Shown: piece by piece, positions 8,764-15,757 of the stretch | Numbering within the stretch: the first letter of the stretch is position 1 | How the letters are laid out: each line of letters begins with the position of its first letter | NCBI GenBank assembly: GCA_002453155.1 | Contig: DKGG01000039.1 | Coordinates: 124,001-188,000 of the forward strand | Length of the DNA: 64,000 bases | Source of the DNA: Bdellovibrionaceae bacterium UBA6776 | GTDB taxonomy: Bacteria > Bdellovibrionota > Bdellovibrionia > Bdellovibrionales > UBA1609 | Direction: 5' to 3' | Translations under genes and position numbers: made by a program | Notes under the pieces: model-generated | Told to the model about the DNA's origin: nothing | The model's input: the letters and a program-made list of their open reading frames with translations, nothing else | Databases searched by the model: none

Positions 8764-8779
8764 GGTCTCCCACGAGACC
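8764..8779. repeat. inverted repeat GGTCTC-CCAC-GAGACC
   Basis: A perfect 6-base stem with a 4-base loop, lying 56-71 bases upstream of the minus-strand start at 8708. It may be an operator or a 5' leader hairpin for the small secreted protein. No T-tract follows, so it is not a terminator. Confidence 0.35.
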
Positions 8780-8886
8780 AAAGTCCGGTCAATCGCAAGC
8801 TTTTGCCGGAGGGGGCCTCTTAACAGGTTCAACAAAATCTTAAGTCTAAGCCTGTATTTTCCGATACTTAGGTCAAGGAGTGGGTT

Positions 8887-9618
8887 TTGACATCACCGTC
8901 CAAAAAAGAATTTAAGATCAAGGTTTTGCCTAAAAAAGGGGCGAAGGATTCTGCTCGCGCTCAGAAAAAGGCCGATGTGAAAGCGTCACAATCCGGCAAG
9001 ACCTCCTCTTCGACTTCAAAAAGCAAAGGTCCCAAAGATCTGATGGGTGCGGCTTTTGCGGGTGTTGCAGCAATCGCATTGGGTGGTTTGGTGTGGTTCA
9101 ATTTGAAGGAATCCAAAACTCTTCCGGGTCCGTCAAAACCTTCCCAAGTGATCCAAAAATCAGGGGACCGCAAGCTGACGAAGTACCTTCAAGACTCTCA
9201 ACGAAAAAGAGAGCTTCAAAATTTAAAAACCGAAGTGGAAAATCTTTCGGCCAAGAAGGAAACCCTTCCTGATTATATTCCTCCTCGAAAGCCGCGTGCT
9301 CTTCAAAGACCTTTGGGTGTGGAGTTGGAATCCGACCCTGGAGTGGATCAGGTATACGAAGATCTTTATGGATCACAAGAAGGGGAAACCATTGAAACCC
9401 CAGAAGACCGAATCAGTGCACAATTGGCCAATCGCAAATGGCTTTATGATTTTCAATTGGAAGAGCGCAAGGCCTACATTCGAAACTTTATCGAAGCCGC
9501 TCGTCTTGCGGGATATGACATTAAAATCGATGAAAATTTGGTGGTGACTCAAGTAAAGCCGCTGACCAATCGACCCAAAGTCCCTTTGGATGAAGTCCTG
9601 CAGAATCTGGATCCTTAA
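8887..9618 (+). CDS. hypothetical single-pass membrane protein
   Basis: A 243-residue protein from a TTG at 8887, chosen because AAGGAG lies at 8874-8879. The N-terminus is very basic and Ser/Lys-rich for ~48 residues. One membrane helix follows at about 53-70 (MGAAFAGVAAIALGGLVW), then a charged, partly coiled segment and a conserved-looking C-terminal part (RKWLYDFQLEERKAYIRNF...). Predicted topology is N-in with a periplasmic C-terminal domain. No enzyme motif is visible and I do not recognise the family. It ends 2 bases before the tail of the RadC-like gene on the other strand. Confidence 0.65.
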   Translation: MTSPSKKEFKIKVLPKKGAKDSARAQKKADVKASQSGKTSSSTSKSKGPKDLMGAAFAGVAAIALGGLVWFNLKESKTLPGPSKPSQVIQKSGDRKLTKYLQDSQRKRELQNLKTEVENLSAKKETLPDYIPPRKPRALQRPLGVELESDPGVDQVYEDLYGSQEGETIETPEDRISAQLANRKWLYDFQLEERKAYIRNFIEAARLAGYDIKIDENLVVTQVKPLTNRPKVPLDEVLQNLDP

Positions 9619-9620
9619 AA

Positions 9621-10013
9621 TCACAGCAGGTGTTTCTTCTTAAAACTAAAATAGTCCGCGGAGGTAAAAATGATGTGATCCCAAATGGGAATTTTCATCA
9701 GTTTTGCAGCGGCCACAAGATCTTTCGTAACGAGGATGTCTTCGTGCGAAGGTGTGCTGAGCCCACTGGGATGGGTGTGAACCAAAACAATTCCGGTGGC
9801 ATTCACAGACAGGGCATATCTGAAAATATCCCGCGGATGAATCAAGCAGTGATCTACGGTGCCCCGAAACAAACATTTTTGTTGAATCAGATCCAGGTGG
9901 CTGGTCATTGCAAGGACCCAAAATTCTTCCTGCTCAAAACTCACATGGGGCAAAAGGTGATGGTAAATGCTATCGGGAGATGAAAGGTTTTTCATTTTAA
10001 AGTGTTTCTGCAA
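9621..10013 (-). CDS. RadC-like JAB/MPN-domain protein, short form
   Basis: A 130-residue protein carrying the JAMM metal motif VHTHPSGLSTPSHED, characteristic of RadC/YeeS proteins. These resemble deubiquitinase-type metallopeptidases, but their bacterial role is unsettled. Normal RadC proteins are ~220 residues, with an N-terminal helix-hairpin-helix DNA-binding part that is missing here. The frame stays open upstream to 10121 but shows no ATG or HhH motif. The TTG at 10013 is the longest conventional start and an ATG at 9995 is equally possible; neither has a clear ribosome site. It is convergent with the upstream hypothetical gene. Confidence 0.75.
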   Translation of the reverse strand: MQKHFKMKNLSSPDSIYHHLLPHVSFEQEEFWVLAMTSHLDLIQQKCLFRGTVDHCLIHPRDIFRYALSVNATGIVLVHTHPSGLSTPSHEDILVTKDLVAAAKLMKIPIWDHIIFTSADYFSFKKKHLL

Positions 10014-10158
10014 AAGAAACGGACACTCTCGAACACTTCCTGGGCCTTTTGAGTGAAATTGCAGTCCGTGCCGCGGAGCTAATTGCCCTTTCCAAATAAA
10101 GCCATTTAAACTTGGGATTCATCTGGGCTTAAAGGCCTAAAACTGGAGGTTAATAGAA

Positions 10159-10758
10159 ATGCGTTTGATCGTTTTGGCTTTTTCTCTACTTTCGATGTTG
10201 GCACTTACATCCTGTGGACCCCGAGCTTTCGTAAAGGGTGAATATGATGAGGATGTGGAAAGCACAAACCTTCTGAATGACAAGTGGTCCGAGACCGACA
10301 TGCAAAAGGCTGTAAAGGATTTGGTGGCCAGTGCTGTTTCTCATCCCGCGATCAACGGTGCAAAACGACCTCCTATTGTCATGGTGACTCGATTGCAAAA
10401 CGAAACCAACGAACACATCGACACTCAAAGCATCACGGACATGTTCCAAGTGGAGTTGATGAACACTGGAAAAGTGGTGTTTGTGGATAAAGCCGCTCGT
10501 GAGGACATCGCTGAAGAGTACGAATACCAAGGATCAGGAATGGTTTCTCGTGAAACCCAAAAAGGAAAAGGTGGCCAGGTGGGTGCCGATTTCATTATGA
10601 ATGGTCGCATCAGCACCAACGTTCAAGAAGTGGGAAGTGACAAAACGGTTTATTACAAAATCACAATGAATTTGACCAACCTGAAGACAGGTTTAAAAGT
10701 TTGGACCGGTCACAAGCAAATGCGCAAGGTGTTCAAAAAACGCCGTGTGGGCTTGTAG
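10159..10758 (+). CDS. lpoB: LpoB-type penicillin-binding protein activator lipoprotein
   Basis: A 199-residue lipoprotein: signal MRLIVLAFSLLSMLALTSC with lipobox LTSC and Cys19. The body matches the LpoB/YcfM family (VMVTRLQNETNEHIDTQ, ELMNTGKVVFVD, ADFIMNGRIST). LpoB sits in the outer membrane and reaches through the wall to activate the bifunctional synthase PBP1b. An AGGTTAAT segment precedes the start. The following gene, 22 bases on, is the COG3014-type lipoprotein that commonly accompanies lpoB, which supports the call. The name rests on family resemblance, not demonstrated activity. Confidence 0.85.
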   Translation: MRLIVLAFSLLSMLALTSCGPRAFVKGEYDEDVESTNLLNDKWSETDMQKAVKDLVASAVSHPAINGAKRPPIVMVTRLQNETNEHIDTQSITDMFQVELMNTGKVVFVDKAAREDIAEEYEYQGSGMVSRETQKGKGGQVGADFIMNGRISTNVQEVGSDKTVYYKITMNLTNLKTGLKVWTGHKQMRKVFKKRRVGL

Positions 10759-10780
10759 GTCCAACTGAGAAATTCCTTCT

Positions 10781-12016
10781 ATGAAAGTTCGAATTTTTAA
10801 AAGAGGAATTGTTGCTGCAATTCTCATTTCGGTGGCTGGCTGCGCCAGCTACCAAGGTGGAATTCGAGGCTTTCACAATCAATTGAGAGGGGGCCATCCA
10901 CTCAAAGCTGCAGAAATGATCGAGAAAAAAGCTCTCGAAAGCAGTGATGATCAAGTGGTTTATCTTTTTGAGTATGGAACAGCCCTTCAGTCCGCTGGGG
11001 ACTTTAAAAAGAGCAACGAAGCCTTTTTGAAAGCAGAAGAACTCACGGACATTAAAGACTATCACTCCTTGAGTCGCATCACCGGATCTCTTTTGTTGAA
11101 CGAAGGTATGGTTCAGTACAAAGGAGAAGATTACGAGAAGGTTTTAATCAATGCGATGCTTGCGATCAATTTTCTTGCCATGGGAAAACTGGAAGATGCG
11201 CAGGTTGAAACTCGAAAGTTGAATTCAAAGCTTTATAAGTACCGTTACGAAGCAAAGCGAAACTACGAACAAAATCCTTTTGCGTTTTATCTTTCTGGGA
11301 TGATTTGGGAAGAGAACAAAAACTGGGACAGCGCCTACATCGATTTCAAACGGGCTTACGATTTAAATCCCAATTTTGAATACATCAAAGAAGACCTCAT
11401 TCGCTCTGCAGACCGTGCTCGCCGCCGAGAAGATTTGTCCAAATGGAAGAAAGCTTTTCCAAAAGCCGTGGCCTCAGCCCATATGAAAAAGAATGAAGGG
11501 GAAGTGGTTCTTATCTATGCTCAGGGTTGGGCGCCCGAAAAGAGACCTCATCCCAACTTTGCTCGAATTCCCAAACTTTACCGAGTGCCTGCGCAAACCC
11601 AGTCCGCCCAATTGGTGGTTCAGGGTGGAGCCAAAGAACAGACCGAACAGGTTTACTCTGTCAGCGATGTTGCCATCAAAACTTTGGATGATGCCTACGC
11701 GCCCTTGATCGCGAAGCGGGTGGCGGGTCTTGTGGCCAAAGAGGTGGTCGCGGACCAGATCCGCCAAAAGAATCAAGCGCTAGGTGATTTGGCTTGGTTG
11801 GCTATGCAGATTGCAGACCGTGCAGATTTGCGGCAGTGGTCGTCCTTGCCGGCCAGTTTTCAGGTGGCCCGCGTAAGACTCAAAGAAGGGGAATACAAGG
11901 TCAAGGCCGCGGGTTTAAACGGATTGGGGCGTGAAACCGGCGAAGAGTCCGAATGGAAAGATGTGAAGGTCAAAAAGGGAAAGAGAACCTTTATTTTTTG
12001 GCGTTCCTACTTGTAA
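10781..12016 (+). CDS. COG3014-type TPR-like lipoprotein, partner of LpoB
   Basis: A 411-residue lipoprotein with lipobox VAGC (Cys21). Helical tetratricopeptide-like repeats fill about residues 40-230 (for example QSAGDFKKSNEAFLKAEE and NWDSAYIDFKRAYDLNPN). They are followed by a mixed alpha/beta C-terminal domain ending in KRTFIFWRSYL. It is co-transcribed with the lpoB-like gene and terminated at 12045-12077. Proteins of this type are usually found next to lpoB, and a role in outer-membrane or wall assembly is inferred from that. The molecular function is not known. Confidence 0.75.
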   Translation: MKVRIFKRGIVAAILISVAGCASYQGGIRGFHNQLRGGHPLKAAEMIEKKALESSDDQVVYLFEYGTALQSAGDFKKSNEAFLKAEELTDIKDYHSLSRITGSLLLNEGMVQYKGEDYEKVLINAMLAINFLAMGKLEDAQVETRKLNSKLYKYRYEAKRNYEQNPFAFYLSGMIWEENKNWDSAYIDFKRAYDLNPNFEYIKEDLIRSADRARRREDLSKWKKAFPKAVASAHMKKNEGEVVLIYAQGWAPEKRPHPNFARIPKLYRVPAQTQSAQLVVQGGAKEQTEQVYSVSDVAIKTLDDAYAPLIAKRVAGLVAKEVVADQIRQKNQALGDLAWLAMQIADRADLRQWSSLPASFQVARVRLKEGEYKVKAAGLNGLGRETGEESEWKDVKVKKGKRTFIFWRSYL

Positions 12017-12044
12017 TTCGACGTGAATCTTAAAAATTAGGCAC

Positions 12045-12077
12045 AAAAAAAGCGAGATCGAAATCTCGCTTTTTTTT
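12045..12077. terminator. bidirectional rho-independent terminator
   Basis: An A-tract followed by GCGAGAT, loop CGAA, ATCTCGC and a run of eight T. It lies between the lpoB operon (plus) and phaR (minus) and can serve both strands. Confidence 0.9.
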
Positions 12078-12097
12078 ATCTGCATTTGAGATCGGGA

Positions 12098-12634
12098 TTA
12101 ACCGTTCAAACTTTTATTGGAGTTTGGTAGGTCGGGCAAATCGTTGGTTGAACTTTGCTCTTCAAAGTTTTTTGCAGCGTTTGCAACGTTTGCAGCAGAA
12201 GCCACACGATCATCCAAGGTCTTTTTCACGTCATCGTAAGAAGCTTTGTTTGCCAATTCGGCTTGCTTCGCGGACTCCGCCTGAGCTTGAGCCTGTTTTT
12301 CTGCGTAGTCTTGAGGAAAAGCGCCAAGTTTTGCCAAGAAGCTAGAGATGCTTCCGTTTCCGTTTTGAATGATTTCTCTCAAAGTGAACAATGGAGCGTA
12401 TTGAGAAGCTTTTTTCTCTGCTTCAAAAATGATTTGAGTCAAAGTTGCTGCAGTGATGTCGTTTTTCGTTTTGTTATCGATAACCATTACGTCTTCGCTG
12501 GAGCGAATCATTTTTGCGATATCGTCGAGTGTGACGTAGCAGCTTTGTTGAGTGTCATAGAGTTTACGGTTTTGGTATCTTTTGATGATCTTTGTTCTCA
12601 TAGTTGGCTTAGCCCCCATCACATCTTGATTCAC
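12098..12634 (-). CDS. phaR: Polyhydroxyalkanoate synthesis regulator PhaR-like
   Basis: A 178-residue protein. The N-terminal ~65 residues (IIKRYQNRKLYDTQQSCYVTLDDI...) are the PHB_acc_N DNA-binding domain, with the diagnostic KRYxNRKLYDT motif. The next block (LTQIIFEAEKK...LREIIQNGNGS) is the PHB_acc repeat region. The Ala/Gln-rich tail is variable. In known systems PhaR represses phasin and its own gene until polymer granules sequester it. No phaC, phaA or phasin gene lies nearby. The GTG at 12634 follows an AGGGAGG ribosome site. In deltaproteobacteria-like genomes this family also occurs without obvious polymer genes, so the target is uncertain. Confidence 0.88.
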   Translation of the reverse strand: MNQDVMGAKPTMRTKIIKRYQNRKLYDTQQSCYVTLDDIAKMIRSSEDVMVIDNKTKNDITAATLTQIIFEAEKKASQYAPLFTLREIIQNGNGSISSFLAKLGAFPQDYAEKQAQAQAESAKQAELANKASYDDVKKTLDDRVASAANVANAAKNFEEQSSTNDLPDLPNSNKSLNG

Positions 12635-13067
12635 CGAATGCCTCCCTTTGGAATGCGCATTTATTGAGCGTCATGGATTAAAAATTTCATCTTTGACGCA
12701 TTCGACACAATTTCTTCATATGGTGCGTCGATCCCCAAATTTGCGGCCACCTTATGGGGAGCGCCACAGCTTGTCAAGCGTCTGAACTGCTCGAGAAGTA
12801 CAAAAAAATCCATATTTTACGCGACTCAGCATGACTCACCTCTAGGACCTGCAAACGACCCATTTCGGTTAGAAATCCGCCAAAACTTTTCCTTAAAAAA
12901 TGACTCAATTTGAAAATCTAGACGTGCATCCAGCTAACTTTAAGTCTTTGAAAATACATCGATATTATTAAATTTTTTAGAACGACCTCCAGAGGGCGGT
13001 TTTGGAAGGTCCGGATTCCTTGAGAGTGGCTTTAGAGCCCTTCGGATTGTTCCGAATTCTCAAAGTG
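12635..13067. other. 433-base divergent intergenic region
   Basis: No convincing gene is present. It must hold the promoters of phaR (minus) and the TPR lipoprotein gene (plus). A split inverted repeat, GCGTCA (12668-12673) with TGACGC (12694-12699), lies about 35 bases upstream of phaR and could be an autoregulatory operator. The right side is AT-rich (12940-12980) with several TTGAAA-like boxes, none at proper spacing from a good -10. Confidence 0.4.
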
Positions 13068-14927
13068 ATGAACAAACCATGTTTAAAAATCAATCCGTTG
13101 AGAGAATTGAAAATTTTCCAGAAGTTTAGAGGACTTGCCTTAGGTCTAGGATCTCTCATCGTGATGGGTTGTGCTCACACGGGTGCTCACAAAGATGAAA
13201 AACTGGTCCGGAATTCCATCCTGACAAACATGGATCGGGCACCGCAATCTCTGGACCCGAAAATGGATGAAAGCCAGCTAAAGCAACAAGAGGCAGATGC
13301 TCATTTCACGTTGGGAGAGTCCTACTCTTTTCAGGGGGAACCCCTCAAGGCCATCGAAGAATTCAAGCAAACTCTTTTGAAGGATCCTGACTCTGTGGTG
13401 GTTCGCCTGCGGTTGGCTGGTGAGTATGTGCGTGCAGGATTGATGTCTGAAGGGATTGATGCGGCGGAATCTGCAGTCAAGATGGATCCAGACAACACCG
13501 AAGCTCGAATGCTTTTGGGAGGACTTTACACGGGGACAAAGCTTTACGATTCGGCGGTTGAGCAGTTTGAAAGAGTCTATGAGTTGGATTCTTCCAATGA
13601 AGAGGCGGCCTTGTTTATCGGCGCGGTCTATGCGGAAAAAGGTGACTTTGAAAAAGCGGACAATCATTTTTACCGCGTGTTGAAGGTTCCTGGATTCAAG
13701 TCGAAAGCGGAAGCCTACTATTACTTGGGGAAAATCAATCATGAGAAAGAAAATGGCAATCCTGAGGTGACCCTGAAGAATCTCAGAAAAGCCATCGCCC
13801 TGAAGCCGGAATATAAAGACGCTGTTATGGCTTTGGGTCAGATTCTCGTGGGAATGGACCGCGACAAAGAGGCGGAGAAAGTTCTTTTGAGTTTCCAAGA
13901 TGAAAATGGTCCAGAGCCCAGCACTTCTCGGCTCTTGGCAAAAATCTATCTGAAAGCCAAAGATTTTCCAAAGGCTTCCGAACAATTGGCGATTCTGTCA
14001 AAGTTTGAAAAAGACAATATCAGCTTAAAGATTCAAAGAGCTTTGATTCACATGGAGCTTCGCCAAAATGATGAGGCCATCGCGTTGCTGGAAGAGCTTT
14101 TGGAGCAAGCCCCCGAATTGGACAAAGCGCGATTCTACTTGGGTGCTCTTTACCTGGATAAAGAGCAAATGAAGAAATCCATCTTTCATTTGGAAAAGAT
14201 CCCACCCGCTAGCACCTATTATACGGACGCTCGAGTTCAAATCTCTCAAATCTATAAAAACCAAGGGGATTTGGGTCGCGCTCAAAAGAATTTGGAAGAG
14301 GGAATTAAAAACAGACCGGATCTTCCAGAATTTGTAGGAGCCTTGGCCATCATCTATGACACTCAAAAAGATTATAAAAAGGCCGAAGACCTATTGAAGA
14401 AATCTTTGCCCTTGTTTCCGGAAAGCGCCCAGTTGAGATTTTACTTGGGATCGGTCAGTGATCGATTGGGAAAAACAGAAGATTCTATACAAGCTTTTAA
14501 AGATGCCTTAGAGGTGGATCCCGATCATGTTCAGTCTTTGAATTACCTGGCGTATACTTATGCGGAGCTAGGAAAAAATTTGGAAGAAGCTATGGACATG
14601 GCGGAAAAAGCCCTTCGCTTGGCGCCCAGTGATCCTTTTATTCTAGACACGGTGGGATGGATTCACTTTCGCAGAGGCGAGTACAAAGAGGCGCAGGAAT
14701 TTATTGAAGCGGCATATCGTCAAAAGCCGGATGAGTCCGTGATCGTGGAACATTTGGGTGATGTTTATGTGAAAACAGAAAGTTGGAGTCGAGCGGAAGC
14801 GATGTACCGTCAGGCTCAACTCCTTGAATCCGACGCAAAAAAATCCAAAGAGATTCAGGATAAGATTGCGGCCATCAAAAATCAGTTGCAGCCTGAAGGT
14901 CGATTGCCCGCATCCCTCCCAGAGTAA
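13068..14927 (+). CDS. TPR-repeat outer-membrane lipoprotein
   Basis: About 619 residues. The N-terminus is basic and ends in a lipobox (LIVMGC), so the protein is lipid-anchored. The rest is almost wholly tetratricopeptide repeats; examples are AEYVRAGLMSEGIDAAESAV, YDSAVEQFERVYELDSSN and EYKEAQEFIEAAYRQKPD. TPR arrays bind partner proteins. The frame extends to a TTG at 13002, but ATG 13068 places the hydrophobic core at a normal distance; start remains uncertain. It is followed 44 bases later by a small lipoprotein that may share its function, a pairing often seen in delta-type Proteobacteria. The partner is unknown. Confidence 0.8.
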   Translation: MNKPCLKINPLRELKIFQKFRGLALGLGSLIVMGCAHTGAHKDEKLVRNSILTNMDRAPQSLDPKMDESQLKQQEADAHFTLGESYSFQGEPLKAIEEFKQTLLKDPDSVVVRLRLAGEYVRAGLMSEGIDAAESAVKMDPDNTEARMLLGGLYTGTKLYDSAVEQFERVYELDSSNEEAALFIGAVYAEKGDFEKADNHFYRVLKVPGFKSKAEAYYYLGKINHEKENGNPEVTLKNLRKAIALKPEYKDAVMALGQILVGMDRDKEAEKVLLSFQDENGPEPSTSRLLAKIYLKAKDFPKASEQLAILSKFEKDNISLKIQRALIHMELRQNDEAIALLEELLEQAPELDKARFYLGALYLDKEQMKKSIFHLEKIPPASTYYTDARVQISQIYKNQGDLGRAQKNLEEGIKNRPDLPEFVGALAIIYDTQKDYKKAEDLLKKSLPLFPESAQLRFYLGSVSDRLGKTEDSIQAFKDALEVDPDHVQSLNYLAYTYAELGKNLEEAMDMAEKALRLAPSDPFILDTVGWIHFRRGEYKEAQEFIEAAYRQKPDESVIVEHLGDVYVKTESWSRAEAMYRQAQLLESDAKKSKEIQDKIAAIKNQLQPEGRLPASLPE

Positions 14928-14937
14928 GATTCCCCCT

Positions 14938-14965
14938 TTGACATCTTTGATGATCCCTTTAAAAT
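14938..14965 (+). promoter_or_regulatory. strong candidate sigma-70 promoter before the LolB-like gene
   Basis: A perfect TTGACA (14938-14943), a 16-base spacer and TAAAAT (14960-14965). The next start codon is at 14972, so transcription would begin at about the ATG itself and give a leaderless mRNA. It shows the small lipoprotein may be expressed apart from the TPR gene. Confidence 0.5.
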
Positions 14966-14971
14966 CGGGGT

Positions 14972-15595
14972 ATGAAAACATCATTGAAAGCTTTTCTTCT
15001 ATTCGTCGGAATCTCATTTGTACTTTCCGGATGTCAAACGGCTTTGAAATCCTCTCAAAAATCTGGAGAAGGAAACTTTCGAGCAAGAGCTCTTATTAAA
15101 GATAAGAAAAAAGCAAAATCCTTTATCGTGAATTTAAATTTCAACATAAAGCAGGAAAAGGTCATTCGATTGGATGTGACTTCGCCCCTGAACCAACACC
15201 TCGCAAGTTTTTTGATCACTCCCAAAGAACTCAGTTACTACTTGGTTCGCGACAAGATCTATTACAAAGGAAAGGTGACGGCGCGTCCCTTTTCTCAGTT
15301 TATGGCGGTGCCCATGGAGCCATGGTGGCTGGAGAATCTCTTGTTTCGGAAAGCCTTCACGCAAAAAGACTGGAGTTGCACCGAAGACAAAAAAGGAGAA
15401 CTGGCCAGTTGCATGAATCTTCGTGAAAAAATCAACGTCACTTGGGAAATGGATGAAAATCGAAAGCTTGTCGTAAACCTGAATCATCCCAAGGGCGAAG
15501 TTCAGATGAACTTTCACCACATACAGCCTAAAGTCGAGGACGGTGCGGAACTGTCTCAATTAAAGATTCCACAGGGTTTTCGTCGAGCCCGATAA
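14972..15595 (+). CDS. LolB/DUF4292-like lipoprotein
   Basis: A 207-residue lipoprotein with signal MKTSLKAFLLFVGISFVLSGC (lipobox LSGC, Cys21). The body is beta-rich (FRARALIKD, VIRLDVTSPLNQHLASFLITP, ELSYYLVRDKIYYKGK). That is the pattern of the LolA/LolB half-barrel fold used to carry lipoproteins or lipids to the outer membrane. Real LolB recognition would need structure prediction; DUF4292-type proteins share the layout. It follows a TPR lipoprotein, and such pairs are recurrent. No Shine-Dalgarno is seen, and a near-perfect promoter ends 7 bases before the ATG. Confidence 0.6.
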   Translation: MKTSLKAFLLFVGISFVLSGCQTALKSSQKSGEGNFRARALIKDKKKAKSFIVNLNFNIKQEKVIRLDVTSPLNQHLASFLITPKELSYYLVRDKIYYKGKVTARPFSQFMAVPMEPWWLENLLFRKAFTQKDWSCTEDKKGELASCMNLREKINVTWEMDENRKLVVNLNHPKGEVQMNFHHIQPKVEDGAELSQLKIPQGFRRAR

Positions 15596-15685
15596 ATCTT
15601 TTTTATAGTATATCTAAATTTATACTCACCTTTTATCTAGTTTTTTGCTCCTAAAAAATCAGGCGTCTCATTAACCTTTGGTCCA

Positions 15686-15714
15686 TTGCTGATTGTCTAG
15701 GTTTTAGTCATACT
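15686..15714 (+). promoter_or_regulatory. possible promoter of prkA operon
   Basis: TTGCTG (15686-15691), 17 bases, CATACT (15709-15714). The match to consensus is moderate. Further upstream, AGTATA (15607-15612) and TATACT (15621-15626) form a short AT-rich inverted repeat that may be a regulator site. The prkA start lies 43 bases downstream behind a good ribosome site. Confidence 0.3.
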
Positions 15715-15757
15715 GGAGATGGTGATCAGAGAAGATCGCTGTAAAAGGGGGAGTCTC

